A stretch of DNA of 64,000 bases from an uncultured Roseiflexaceae bacterium (GCA_937988885.1 CALKHR010000201.1:62001-126000), one strand, 5' to 3'; numbered from the stretch's first letter, positions 33,266-43,125 are shown. Notes: generated by a model not told the origin, from the sequence alone. Program-made: numbers and translations.

Positions 33266-36200
33266 CTACCGAAATAAGACGGGTAGCGAGATTTGATGAT
33301 ACGTATTCAACGCGCCTTTACTCGTGTGAGTAGAAGTATTTCCGGCTTGATCGCGCGCCTCGAACATCACTGCGATGTCTCTACCGATGGTAGGTCCCTT
33401 GACCATGGCCTGATAGAAGTTCCCACTGGTAGCCTGCAAGCGCAATTGCTTCCATGTCACCCCGTCGATCGTGTAGATCGCAGTTACCTCTGGGTTTGAC
33501 GTCAGGTTATCGGTGACGCGCACCCGAATCAGGTAGTCGGATAGTCCACCTTGGGCATTCTGCTGCGTGATACTCGCTGAGTTGATCCGTGGCGGCTCAC
33601 GGTCGTTCACCGCTCCTGGGGCGCTCGGGTTGAGGTAACTCACCTCAAGCACGATCTGGCTGAACTTGCGCTCAATACCAGTTCGCTCGTTTTGCGCGTT
33701 GAACTGGACTGGGTGCACTATCAAGGAGTCGAACGTCACTTCATCCCCATTCTCCTGGAGTACCATACGGTTATACGTGTAAGGCACTTCGGGCAGCCAG
33801 GCGTTCTGAATCACCATGGCTGGGTCCTGTCGCTGATGTGCATAGATCGAGTCGGTGATGATCGTCGTGACGTGAGGATCGACGTTGTGCTTGTCGGGCA
33901 GTAGGGTCGCGCTGAGCAGCCGCACACCCTTGGGCTGCGGTTTCGGGCCGATGCCATCGAGCGATTCAAGGGTGATATCGTAGGTGAGGGATGGCAGCAC
34001 CGGCTTGCCCAACATCGTTTGTAGCTCACTGGTGAGCGCGATTGGGTTTGCTTGCGTGTGCGGTAAGAAGCTATCGCGCACCAAGCTATTCACCTGAGGC
34101 GGCAGCCCGGCACCCTGGTCGCTAAAGCTATTGGTGAAGGTAATGACACGGGTGAACACTCCCGCAACTTGTGGAGGTACATTGCCCGACATATCGATCG
34201 GCTCTGGCACGAAGGAGTTGCCGTAGGCTGGTTCCGTAGGATTCGGCACTAACGCTCGTACAAACGGCAGGCCATAGAGCGTCATCTCGAGGAGCGCTTT
34301 TTCATCGTAGACGCTGAAGCTTTGTAGCGCTGCCGTGCGAAGATACTCGCGCTTGGCGAAACTGAGCGAATCGCCGATCTCCGCGCCAATATAGTCTTCA
34401 GAAGTGTTGTAGAAAGCGCGCCCAAGCGCCTGCGTGAACAGCAACGCCAGCCGCTCGCTGTAACCGATCAACTCGCTATCGCCGTACCCATACCCCGTAT
34501 TGCCGATCCAATTGCCACCCTGCTTCATCGCTGCGCTTGGCCAATCGGCGCGGTAACGCGACAGTGTGGCGCTGCCATCGGGCACATTCAAGCCCGAATG
34601 GCACCCCACCGAGTACACAAGCGAGCCGGAGCCATACAACGGCATCATAAAATAGGCGTGATAGGGACCTGCACTCAGATCAAGAGTTGGTGTCAAGAGC
34701 CGTTCGGCATAGAAGGTGGGATTAGAGTTATTGGCAGGGATCGCATCGTAGTGCGTGAAATGCCCATTGATAGACATAAAGTGGTAGCGTGTATTGGGGC
34801 CACTACCACAGTTACCAGGGATGCAGTAAGGATCTGTCAACTGCGGCAACTGGTTTGTAAACCAAGTGTCGGTTAGATCGTTGGTGCTCCAGGTATCGCT
34901 GATCAGTCTACTAAGCCGATTGCTCGTGCCCAAGATACCGGTTGGGTCGAAACCGAACTGCTCATACGTTTCGGCGATAGCATTGGCTTGATCGGTGAGG
35001 AAATCGTAGCCGGTCACGAGGGCCGCGCCTTCGGCTTCTGATCCTCGAATCGTATAGTTACTAGCTTGAGCATCGAGATACGCCATAATGTTGCTTGGCG
35101 TCTCGACCAAGCGTCCGATCGCGAGATCGGGGATGTACAGTGCCCGGCCACGCCAGGGGGTCGGCTGCCGATCCGCGTAGAAGTTGTCGGTCTGCACGAA
35201 ATGGAAGAACAGGCTGCCCGCTAATGGGCTTGTGGTTGTCAGTGCATTGAGGCTATTAAGCTCGTTGTAGTAATCGCTCTCGTTGGCGATCGTTGTTTCA
35301 TCGAAGACGCGATAAAAAGGAATGATATTATCGCCGCCAACAATGACGATATTCTTGGTATTGGGATAATAATCCTTGATCGCGACATCGAGGATATTCC
35401 AAATTTGCTGCGCAACCTCATTTGCAAGTAAGGGTTGTCGGGGTTGAGCATCCCACTGTGCATACAACGAGTTGAGATGGCTTGCAGTCGAATCTATGTG
35501 AGAGGAATCGCTAATATCGATGGTCACTCCGTGGCTTAGTGTGAGCAAACTCGAGAATGGATATGTTAACGTGTAGTCTAACAAGGATATCGCACTATCC
35601 GTTGAATATGTGTCGATGGTACGCTGCGAATGGAAGATGAAAATAGTTTCTATATTTGTATCAGGGGAATGGACACTCCCAAGCTCAGCGACTGCTTGTG
35701 CTTTGAGCGTCGGCTCTACCAAGGCGCCTTGCTGTAGCGAGAAATCGAGTTGATAACGTTGTGTATTGTTGAACTCGCCTTCTGCGCTATACACCAGCAC
35801 ATAATAATCGCCTGTAACCGGCAAATACGCCTCGATCGACTCATCGTTCGTCCCCGGATTGCTCGAAATCGAGCTGATACGACCGATCGAGCTGATACGA
35901 CCGATCGAGCTGATGCGACCAATCGAGCTGATGCGACCGATCGAGCTGATGCGACCAATCGAGCTGATGCGACCAGTATCAGCGATCATGCCGAGATCGA
36001 CCTGATCGCTGTTCGCTATCGACTGAGAAGGATCGACCAGCAGAGCGATATCGTAATCGGCCGGCAATTTCGTGAGACTGAGCGAAATAATTGATCCTGC
36101 ATTGGCCTCGAAGGCGAACCAATCGCCGAGATCGCCGCTCGCATCGTTGGCAGAATCAATCGTGCCCGAGACACTCACTTTACCAGTTGAGAGATCGATT

Positions 36201-36370
36201 CTATGCGCTTGTGTATACGTATTATTCGGCTCCTGCTCATTGATCGGAGTCGTCGCTTGTTGAATCGGCCCAGCCTGGAGCGTTACTGGCATGGAAGCAC
36301 AAAGTAACACGAATGCGAGGCTCAAACACGCCAGTCGGAGGCGATGGTGAAGATAACGGATTGTTTTCAT
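33266..36370 (-). CDS. Secreted C25 (gingipain-like) cysteine peptidase with PPC domain and GRISSI repeats, paralogue 2
   Basis: A 1034-residue paralogue of the next gene, same strand. A signal peptide covers about residues 1-32. The PPC domain includes DWFAFEANAGS and GDYYVLVYSAEG, interrupted by (GRISSI)6 at residues 133-168. The peptidase domain has IVIVGGDNIIPFYRV, putative catalytic His in NGHFTHYD (about 536) and Cys in YSVGCHSGLN (about 590), then NWIGNTGYGYGDSELIGYSERLA. Unlike paralogue 1 it lacks the Pro/Thr tail and ends after beta-sandwich domains. AGGAG five bases before the ATG supports the start. The terminator between the two suggests separate transcription. Substrate unknown. 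Confidence 0.86.
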   Translation of the reverse strand: MKTIRYLHHRLRLACLSLAFVLLCASMPVTLQAGPIQQATTPINEQEPNNTYTQAHRIDLSTGKVSVSGTIDSANDASGDLGDWFAFEANAGSIISLSLTKLPADYDIALLVDPSQSIANSDQVDLGMIADTGRISSIGRISSIGRISSIGRISSIGRISSIGRISSISSNPGTNDESIEAYLPVTGDYYVLVYSAEGEFNNTQRYQLDFSLQQGALVEPTLKAQAVAELGSVHSPDTNIETIFIFHSQRTIDTYSTDSAISLLDYTLTYPFSSLLTLSHGVTIDISDSSHIDSTASHLNSLYAQWDAQPRQPLLANEVAQQIWNILDVAIKDYYPNTKNIVIVGGDNIIPFYRVFDETTIANESDYYNELNSLNALTTTSPLAGSLFFHFVQTDNFYADRQPTPWRGRALYIPDLAIGRLVETPSNIMAYLDAQASNYTIRGSEAEGAALVTGYDFLTDQANAIAETYEQFGFDPTGILGTSNRLSRLISDTWSTNDLTDTWFTNQLPQLTDPYCIPGNCGSGPNTRYHFMSINGHFTHYDAIPANNSNPTFYAERLLTPTLDLSAGPYHAYFMMPLYGSGSLVYSVGCHSGLNVPDGSATLSRYRADWPSAAMKQGGNWIGNTGYGYGDSELIGYSERLALLFTQALGRAFYNTSEDYIGAEIGDSLSFAKREYLRTAALQSFSVYDEKALLEMTLYGLPFVRALVPNPTEPAYGNSFVPEPIDMSGNVPPQVAGVFTRVITFTNSFSDQGAGLPPQVNSLVRDSFLPHTQANPIALTSELQTMLGKPVLPSLTYDITLESLDGIGPKPQPKGVRLLSATLLPDKHNVDPHVTTIITDSIYAHQRQDPAMVIQNAWLPEVPYTYNRMVLQENGDEVTFDSLIVHPVQFNAQNERTGIERKFSQIVLEVSYLNPSAPGAVNDREPPRINSASITQQNAQGGLSDYLIRVRVTDNLTSNPEVTAIYTIDGVTWKQLRLQATSGNFYQAMVKGPTIGRDIAVMFEARDQAGNTSTHTSKGALNTYHQISLPVLFR
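35867..35974 (-). repeat. Six 18-bp tandem repeats coding GRISSI
   Basis: Six in-frame 18-base units, each encoding Gly-Arg-Ile-Ser-Ser-Ile, at the homologous position of the second peptidase. The unit number equals that of paralogue 1 although silent bases differ. Confidence 0.95.
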
Positions 36371-36509
36371 CGTTGCTCCTATATGTTCGTGTAAATGTTT
36401 GGTATTCTACACGGAGGTAACAGTGGTGGAATGATACACTCTGAGGAAGGCTTAGAATATTTTAGAATGAAAGCATCCGCGTTGCATCTGCCATGCAGAC
36501 TGATATGGC

Positions 36510-39500
36510 CTACGAAAATTGTTGGCCATAGCGTGCCGCGATCTCTTGAGCCGTATCAAGATCGCGTTGCGCCCCAACATCCCGCAGAATCGGCAATGCC
36601 TCTTGGAGTGCCGCTTGACCTTCCTCATACCGTTCTAACTCAAGCGCAAGCGAGGCGAGTGATACGAGCGATTTCGCGATCTCATGCGGGCTATCGGCTT
36701 CTCGAAGGATAGTGAGACTGTGGTGGATCTCGTTCCAAGCCCCTTCACAATCATTCTCCTGAGCCAAGATGTGGCTGAGTGTTCGGCGCGTAGCTCCCTC
36801 TTCAGCACGCGCTTCAAGACGAGCAGCATTCGCTAACGAAGATTCGCAGGCTAATCGGGCCTGGACGAGATCGCCATTGCGGAGGTGCATTTCGGCGAGA
36901 TACCGTTCGAGCTCCGGCAGAAAGTCTTCCGCTCCCGCCTGTTCGAACAGTTGACCACTCTGTTGCAGATGATATTCTGCTTTCCCCAGATCTCCACGTA
37001 GCAGATAGGTTGCGCCCAGATTCATGTGCAACACGCCAGTGGCGTAGAGCGAACCAAGCTTTTCGAAAATCTCCTGGCTATGCTCGTATTGCTCGATCGC
37101 TTCGTCGAGGTTATCTTGCAAACGCAGCAGATCGCCCAGATTATTGGCGATCATGGCTTGGCCATACACATCGCCAATGGCCTGCTTGATCTCAAGACCT
37201 GTCTCGTAGTGCGGTCGTGCTGCCGCCAATCGCCCCAAATCGCAGTAGATATTGGCGAGATCGTTGTGGGCATCGGCCAGTCCCGAAAGGTCCTGCGTTT
37301 GCTTATACAACTGCACGCAGCGATCTGTGAAATCGAGCGCGCGGTTGTTATCGCCCAAATTGCGGTAGGTGCCGCCCAACAGCTTGTACGCAGCGGCTTG
37401 CAACAGGCGATCATCGAGCTGTTGGGTGAGTTGTAGGGCGCGCTCGCCCCAATCGAGCGATTGCGCGTATCGGCCTTGGCGACGGTGCAGGCCCGCGCCG
37501 AGCAGTAGACAGCGGGCCAACTCGTGGCTCTGAGGTGCGCCCTCCAACGCCATCGCCTGTTCGATATACTCAAACGCGCTCTCAAACTCGGCGCGTTTCT
37601 CGTAGACACGGGCGATCTGATAGTACAGGCCCATCCGCTTGACCACCGTCTGCGGCGACGGCTGCAGAAGGTCGAGCGCTTTTTGATAGTGCGACAAAGC
37701 CGCATCGTACTCGCCGATCAGAGCGTGCACAATGCCCAAACGCTCGTGGAGATCGATGATCTGCTCTGCGCCGTTGGCGGTGAAGAGCGTTTCCTCGCCG
37801 GATTCGAGGAAGGGCTGCGCAATCTGAAGGGCACGTTCGTACAGCGTAATCGCCTCACGGTTGGCGTATCGCGATTGCGCCTGCTTCCCGGCTCGTAAGT
37901 GATAGGCGAACGCGATCTCCCATTCCTCGGCGCTCAAGTAATGGTGGGCCAATAGGGTCAGTTGCTCATCGAGGCGTTCCGCGTAGTTGATCTCGATCTG
38001 CTGGCCCACGCGGCGGTGCAGTTCGCGTCGCCGAGCGTACAGAATCGATTCGTACGTGACATCGCGGGTCAGTGCATGCTTGAACAGGTAGGTCAGATCC
38101 TGGTCCTCGGGCAGGATCAGATCGCTCTTCTTCAGCCAGAGCAAGCGATTGAGCAGGTCTTCGTGGGGTGTGATGTTCGACAGGAGTCCATATTGAAAGC
38201 GCCGCCCGATCACCGAGGCGACCTGAAGCACCTCCCGATACCGCTCCTCAATGCGATCGAGACGCGCGGTAATGACGCCCTCGATGCTACCGGGCAGTGT
38301 CGTCTCGTTCAGCGTGCGCGTGAGATGCCACGAACCCTCGTGTTGCACCAAATTGCCCGAATCGATCAGTTCGTGCACCACCTCCTCGATGAAGAATGGG
38401 TTGCCCTGCGCTTTTTCGATCAACGTGTCGAGGCCGGAGGGAGGCTCGGCACGCAGCACTTCACGCAGCAGTTGCGAGCTATCGTTTGGCGTGAGCTCGT
38501 TGATCTCCAAGCGAATCGCGTGGTTGTATTCGCGCCACGGTTCTTGGATGGGCGGTTCGGGGCGGTAACCAAGCAGAATCAGCAGAGGATGCTGAGCGAC
38601 CGCCCGAGTAATGCGAGCGAGCAGGTCGAGTGAAGAAGCATCGATCCACTGTAGGTCGTCGAAGATCAGCAACAGCGGCTGGCGTTGCGCTTCCGCAAGG
38701 AGCAGGGCTTCCACCAGGTCTTGCGCACGATCGTGGCGCTGCTCGGGTGTGAGCGCGCTGGTGAGCGGCGTCTCCTCGAACGGCAAGCCCAACAGATCGC
38801 CGAGCAGCGGTGTAAAACGCCCCAACTGTGGGGTGAGCTCTTGCACGCGCCGCGTCACCTGGCGAATCTCTTCAAAAGAGCCTACGTTTGGGCCGAGGTA
38901 GAAAAACTGTCGCAGCAACTCGCGGATGATCGCATAGGGCGTGTGTTGATTGTAGCTCTGACATTCGGCGCTGTACGGAAAGAACGATGGCAGTTGGCGT
39001 CGGCCCGACAACCGCACCAACTCCGCTAGGCCGTCCTCGATCAGCCGCGACTTGCCGACACCCGCATCTCCCACCAAGGTGATCACGCGGCCTTGGCCTT
39101 GCAGCGCCTTACTGCCCTCGTTGATGATCATCCCAATTTCGTGAGTGCGCCCGACCAACGTGGTGCGCGCCACGCTATGCCGTAGCTCCTGCGCGATGTT
39201 GTAAGCGTACAACACTTCGCTGATCGGTACTGGCTCATTGATGCCCTTGAGCGAAACGGCTGGAAGCTTTTGTAAGGCGATATGGCGCTCGACCGCCCGC
39301 GTTGTCGATGGCGAAAGCATGATCGAGCCCTCTTGAGCTACCGACATCAGGCGGGCCGCCAGATTCACCGGCTGCCCCATCACCGTGTACTCGTGGCGGC
39401 TGCTCGATCCGACCGTGCCCGCAAAGACCACACCAGTGTTGATGCCGATGCGCTGGCGGAAAAACTGGTCGTCGATCTGGAAGATGTGTCGCCAGGGATG

Positions 39501-40736
39501 CAGCAACTTCGTCACTTCCTGGTTGACTTCCTCCAGTGCGGCGCGCAGTTCGAGCGCAGCGCGTGTCGCACGGACGGGGTCATCTTCGTGGGCCACCGGA
39601 GCGCCGAACAATGCCATCAACTTATCGCCCTTGGTGTACATATCCACCTTGTTGACGATCCCGCCGTATCGGTGAATAACTTCCTGAGCGCGGCTGTAGT
39701 AGGCGTTGAGGATTTGTGCGGCAAGTTCGGGCTGATCTCCGATGATATCGAGAGCCATGCTGAACGGGAAGAAATTGGCGAAGAGCACCGTCACAGGGCG
39801 AAATTCGCCGATCTCCGGCGTGCCATCGGTGGCGAGGAAGCGGCGGGGTAAGTTGTACGGGAGATATGGGCGCAATCGCTCGATCTGTTCCACCAGATCG
39901 AGCAACTCTGCCATATCGCCGGAGCCACGGCGCAGATTCCAACGAGTAACGGACTGGGGCGGCTCAATGGGTGGTAAAGACTGTAGCAGATGAAAGCCCG
40001 ATTGGCGCTCCTGAGCGCTCGTAGGCCCGAGCAGCCGCAGCGTATCGATGGAGACCACCACCTCGCCAGGCTCGGCGATCTCTTGGGCCATCGCAACGCG
40101 GTTGATGTTGCGGCCAGTGACGACCAGCTCGATATGTTCCTGATCGCCGACTTGTCCGGCGAAGACGCGCCCGCTATGAACCCCAATGCGGAGCCGCAAC
40201 TGGAAGGAGCCCGCCCGCGTATCGAGCGAAGCAAAGGCGCTCATACGCTCCTGCATGGCCAGCGCCGCCCGACACGCGAGCCGCGCATGATCCTCGCCGA
40301 GCGAAGCGGCATCGAAGAATGCGGTGATCGCATCGCCACCGAATTTGAGCAGCACGCCTTGGTAACGGTGGATCTCGTCGAGCATCGCCCCAAACAGGCT
40401 ATTGATGATCGCCGAGACCTCCTCCGCGCCTTGTTTGCCCAACGTGCTGAGTGTACCCGATAACGCAGTAAAGCCCGAGAGATCGGCGAACAATACCGAG
40501 CCCTCCCAGTACGCTCCGATAATGCAGCCCGGAGTTACCAACGACGTATCGCGGTGAATGAGCGCTGGGATATAGGAGGTGAGGGCTACGAGTTCAGAGT
40601 GAAGCCGAGCACATTCTTTGACTATCACCTCGCTCGGTAGCTTCCCTTGAACCTTCAACTCATTCAAGAGATCCTGAGCGAGATGATCATGTAACCGGGC
40701 GGCAAGCTGATTACCGACGGTGTCAAACGTGTTCAC
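36510..40736 (-). CDS. Dual class III nucleotide cyclase-domain / AAA ATPase / TPR protein
   Basis: A 1408-residue soluble regulator. Cyclase domain 1 (about 78-235) has both metal Asp residues: D85 in VLFADLSGF and D135 in LLKFGGDAI. Cyclase domain 2 (about 313-490) has N321 (FANFF) where the first metal Asp belongs, D371 retained in YTKGDKLMALFG, and the GQPVNLAARL helix, so it is probably catalytically impaired. An AAA_16 ATPase follows (Walker A GDAGVGKS, 556-563; Walker B LLLIFDDLQWID), then about a dozen TPR repeats to the C-terminus. The architecture is common in Chloroflexota and Cyanobacteria. Input and product (cAMP or cGMP) are not known. Confidence 0.88.
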   Translation of the reverse strand: MNTFDTVGNQLAARLHDHLAQDLLNELKVQGKLPSEVIVKECARLHSELVALTSYIPALIHRDTSLVTPGCIIGAYWEGSVLFADLSGFTALSGTLSTLGKQGAEEVSAIINSLFGAMLDEIHRYQGVLLKFGGDAITAFFDAASLGEDHARLACRAALAMQERMSAFASLDTRAGSFQLRLRIGVHSGRVFAGQVGDQEHIELVVTGRNINRVAMAQEIAEPGEVVVSIDTLRLLGPTSAQERQSGFHLLQSLPPIEPPQSVTRWNLRRGSGDMAELLDLVEQIERLRPYLPYNLPRRFLATDGTPEIGEFRPVTVLFANFFPFSMALDIIGDQPELAAQILNAYYSRAQEVIHRYGGIVNKVDMYTKGDKLMALFGAPVAHEDDPVRATRAALELRAALEEVNQEVTKLLHPWRHIFQIDDQFFRQRIGINTGVVFAGTVGSSSRHEYTVMGQPVNLAARLMSVAQEGSIMLSPSTTRAVERHIALQKLPAVSLKGINEPVPISEVLYAYNIAQELRHSVARTTLVGRTHEIGMIINEGSKALQGQGRVITLVGDAGVGKSRLIEDGLAELVRLSGRRQLPSFFPYSAECQSYNQHTPYAIIRELLRQFFYLGPNVGSFEEIRQVTRRVQELTPQLGRFTPLLGDLLGLPFEETPLTSALTPEQRHDRAQDLVEALLLAEAQRQPLLLIFDDLQWIDASSLDLLARITRAVAQHPLLILLGYRPEPPIQEPWREYNHAIRLEINELTPNDSSQLLREVLRAEPPSGLDTLIEKAQGNPFFIEEVVHELIDSGNLVQHEGSWHLTRTLNETTLPGSIEGVITARLDRIEERYREVLQVASVIGRRFQYGLLSNITPHEDLLNRLLWLKKSDLILPEDQDLTYLFKHALTRDVTYESILYARRRELHRRVGQQIEINYAERLDEQLTLLAHHYLSAEEWEIAFAYHLRAGKQAQSRYANREAITLYERALQIAQPFLESGEETLFTANGAEQIIDLHERLGIVHALIGEYDAALSHYQKALDLLQPSPQTVVKRMGLYYQIARVYEKRAEFESAFEYIEQAMALEGAPQSHELARCLLLGAGLHRRQGRYAQSLDWGERALQLTQQLDDRLLQAAAYKLLGGTYRNLGDNNRALDFTDRCVQLYKQTQDLSGLADAHNDLANIYCDLGRLAAARPHYETGLEIKQAIGDVYGQAMIANNLGDLLRLQDNLDEAIEQYEHSQEIFEKLGSLYATGVLHMNLGATYLLRGDLGKAEYHLQQSGQLFEQAGAEDFLPELERYLAEMHLRNGDLVQARLACESSLANAARLEARAEEGATRRTLSHILAQENDCEGAWNEIHHSLTILREADSPHEIAKSLVSLASLALELERYEEGQAALQEALPILRDVGAQRDLDTAQEIAARYGQQFS

Positions 40737-41045
40737 TATCGTCCCTTGTATGTTCGCTTGCTAAAATGGCGCTGGCGTAATAGCCGCCTTTTGTCTCTTG
40801 GGCACGGTTGGGGAGACCGAGTGTGTAAGAAGTTCCACATTTCATGATACCACAACCTCCCCGCAATCGCCTGAGTTTAAGGGTAAAGATAAAGTTGTAA
40901 CTATCTCAACACGTTTTCTATTGTATGTTACTGAAATTACCGATAAATGGTATTACCAGATTGATTTGGCTATTGTGCATGGACATAAACGTTGTTTCTC
41001 AAGAAATTTTCCTACACGATAAAGACTGTGCGTCCTGTAACAAAC
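40737..41045. other. Divergent spacer without recognisable gene
   Basis: AT-rich non-coding stretch between the cyclase gene (-) and the phosphatase gene (+). No structure beyond the promoter that follows was recognised. Confidence 0.4.
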
Positions 41046-41074
41046 TTGCTGAACTCTGGTGATATGTCTACAAT
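41046..41074 (+). promoter_or_regulatory. Candidate promoter of the PP2C gene
   Basis: TTGCTG (41046-41051) and TACAAT (41069-41074), spacer 17, ending 46 bases before the start codon. Confidence 0.55.
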
Positions 41075-41120
41075 AGAAGCAGCCACAGCAGTGCAATGTG
41101 CAAAGGGTAAAGGTTGAAAT

Positions 41121-41882
41121 ATGTTAGAACTTCAATTGGCTGTCGCAAAAGTACCACGGCATGGCGCAACTGAAAGCGGCGATACGCTTGAAGTGATCGA
41201 GCGGCCCAGTGGCGGCTTCTCAGTAGTGTTAGTGGATGGGCAAGGGAGTGGGCGTGGTGCGAAGACGCTCAGCAACCTTGTGATGACTCGAGCGATTACC
41301 CAATTGAAGGATGGCGCTCGTGACGGTGTAGTAGCGCGTGCTGCTCACGATTACCTTTACACGTATCGCATGGGTCAGGCCTCGGCCACCTTGAATATTA
41401 TTTCTGTGGATTTTCAGTCCGGCAGCATCCTGATCTCGCGAAACAACCCAGCGCCGTTCTATGTGCTGGATCGGAGCGGCATGCACATCCACGATGAGCC
41501 ATCGCTGCCGATCGGCCTCTATCCGATGACCAAGCCTCGCATCACCGAATTCCGGCTGCAGCCCTACACCTACGTGCTCGTGTTCAGCGATGGCTTGCTG
41601 AAGGCAGGCGAGCGCTATGGCGAGGACCTAGAATTGGTCAACTTCCTGGCTGGCTGGAATGTGACGGAGGGTGGTAGCGCGCAGGATCTATCCGAGGCGC
41701 TGCTCTCTCGTGCTCGCGAGCTTGATCGGGGCGAACCCGCCGATGATATGAGCATCGTGGTGTTGGCGGCGCTCCCCACACGCCATACCGATTCGGTGCG
41801 GCGGATGCTGGTCAACGTGCCAATCGAGCCTGTACCCGGCGTTGAACGGCGCGATGAGCCGTGGGACGAAGACCTCGGGTAG
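41121..41882 (+). CDS. PP2C/SpoIIE-type serine phosphatase (RsbX/RsbU-like)
   Basis: A 253-residue single-domain PPM phosphatase of the SpoIIE class. Metal-binding motifs: VVLVDGQGSGRGAK near residue 35, VLVFSDGLLKAGE near 158 and PADDMSIVVL near 212. No sensory domain is fused, which resembles RsbX, the phosphatase that resets RsbS/RsbR in stressosomes. An rsbST pair exists 40 kb away in the window, so it may serve that switch; anti-sigma antagonist proteins elsewhere are equally possible targets. It has its own predicted promoter and AAAGG upstream of the ATG. Confidence 0.83.
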   Translation: MLELQLAVAKVPRHGATESGDTLEVIERPSGGFSVVLVDGQGSGRGAKTLSNLVMTRAITQLKDGARDGVVARAAHDYLYTYRMGQASATLNIISVDFQSGSILISRNNPAPFYVLDRSGMHIHDEPSLPIGLYPMTKPRITEFRLQPYTYVLVFSDGLLKAGERYGEDLELVNFLAGWNVTEGGSAQDLSEALLSRARELDRGEPADDMSIVVLAALPTRHTDSVRRMLVNVPIEPVPGVERRDEPWDEDLG

Positions 41883-41930
41883 TGTCGCCTCCTCGGTGGT
41901 TTGCAAAGAGTCACAAGAGTGTACCTTTAG

Positions 41931-41968
41931 GCGCGGAAGCCCACGCGCTTCAGCCGTGGGTAGTTGAC
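41931..41968 (-). mobile_element. IS200/IS605 right-end relic
   Basis: GAAGCCCACG-CGCTTCAGC-CGTGGG-TAGTTGAC has the form of the right-end/guide-RNA scaffold hairpin found 3' of tnpB (stem CCCACG/CGTGGG at 41940-41960). It ends in GTTGAC like the remnant at 28.8 kb. No tnpB or tnpA is adjacent. It is read in the plus-strand sense although the downstream gene runs on the minus strand. Confidence 0.55.
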
Positions 41969-43125
41969 TCTTTTGGTGGAAGCAACCCAGCGTATTTGGC
42001 GATAATCCCTAGCATAATCTCATCGGCGCCACCCGCGATGGAGAGCAGCCGCGAATCGCGGAAGTAGCGCGCGATCGGGTATTCCTCCACGTAGCCCATC
42101 CCGCCGTGAAATTGCAGACACGTATCAGCGACTTGGCGCGCCAATCGACCTACCTTAAGTTTGGCCATCGATACGGGCAATGTGGCATCCTGCCCGGCCA
42201 CAATCAGCTCTGTGCAGTGATAGCACAAGTGGCGTAGCGCTTCGACTTCACTGAGCAACTCGGCGAGCTTAAACTGTATCCACTGCTGTGCGATCAGCGG
42301 CTTGCCGAACGCCTGGCGTTGCTTGGTGTAGGTCACGGTCAGTTCGATGGCCCGCTCCGCCGCCGCAAGCCCCATCACCGAGGCGATCAAGCGCTCCTTC
42401 TGGAACTGCTGCATCTGTAGCGGAAAGCCCGCGCCTTCGTCGCCGATGCGGAACGCCTGCGGCACCCGCACATTGTCGAAAGACAGGATGGCGGTATCGC
42501 TGCTGTGCATGCCGAGCTTTTCGAGTTTGCGGCTCACGCTGAAACCGGGCGTGTCGGTGGGCACCACGATCAGCGACATGCCGCGATGGTCGTGGCCTGG
42601 GCTGGTGCGAGCGAGCACCACCACGAAATCGGCTTGGGTGCCGTTCGTGATCCACATCTTCGAGCCGTTGATCACGTAGTCGTCGCCATCTGGCTCGGCG
42701 CGGGTGCGGATGGCCGCCACATCGGAGCCAGCGTCCGGCTCGCTGATCGCAATGGCCGCGCACATCGTTCCGGCGATGGCGGGCACGAGGAAGCGCTGCT
42801 TGAGTTCTTCGGAGCCGTACTGCGCCAACGCTGGCGTCGCCATATCGGTGTGGACGCCGATCGCCATGGGCACGCCGCCGCACGAGCAGCGCCCCAACTC
42901 CTCGAACAGCACCACGTTGTACCAGTAGTCGAGTCCCGCGCCACCGTACTCCTCGGGGTACGATAGGCCAAGTAGACCGAGTTTGCCCATCGTACGCAGA
43001 AGCGTGTGGGCAGGCCAAAGCTGTTGGGCTTCCCAAGCGTCAACATACGGCTCGATCTCTTGCGCGACGAATTGGCGCACAAGTTGGCGGAACATGTGAT
43101 GCTCTTGATCGAACATGTGCGGCAT
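41950..43125 (-). CDS. Acyl-CoA dehydrogenase
   Basis: A 391-residue FAD flavoenzyme that makes the 2,3-double bond in acyl-CoA (beta-oxidation or branched-chain catabolism). Motifs: AIAISEPDAGSDVAAI and KMWITNGTQADF (FAD and substrate contacts), QAFGKPLIAQQWIQFKLA, and LQFHGGMGYVEEYPIARYFRDSRL near the end. The position of YEGT in short-chain enzymes reads AGGA followed by DEIML, as in isovaleryl- and long-chain types, so the catalytic Glu is probably elsewhere. The last seven residues (ESTTHG and stop region) are encoded by an IS605-type end, beyond the normal family C-terminus. Confidence 0.88.
   Translation of the reverse strand: MPHMFDQEHHMFRQLVRQFVAQEIEPYVDAWEAQQLWPAHTLLRTMGKLGLLGLSYPEEYGGAGLDYWYNVVLFEELGRCSCGGVPMAIGVHTDMATPALAQYGSEELKQRFLVPAIAGTMCAAIAISEPDAGSDVAAIRTRAEPDGDDYVINGSKMWITNGTQADFVVVLARTSPGHDHRGMSLIVVPTDTPGFSVSRKLEKLGMHSSDTAILSFDNVRVPQAFRIGDEGAGFPLQMQQFQKERLIASVMGLAAAERAIELTVTYTKQRQAFGKPLIAQQWIQFKLAELLSEVEALRHLCYHCTELIVAGQDATLPVSMAKLKVGRLARQVADTCLQFHGGMGYVEEYPIARYFRDSRLLSIAGGADEIMLGIIAKYAGLLPPKESTTHG

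Noticed and set aside
32428..35974. Regular short repeats considered as CRISPR arrays
   Set aside because: Units are contiguous, in frame, without spacers, and encode a conserved hexapeptide.
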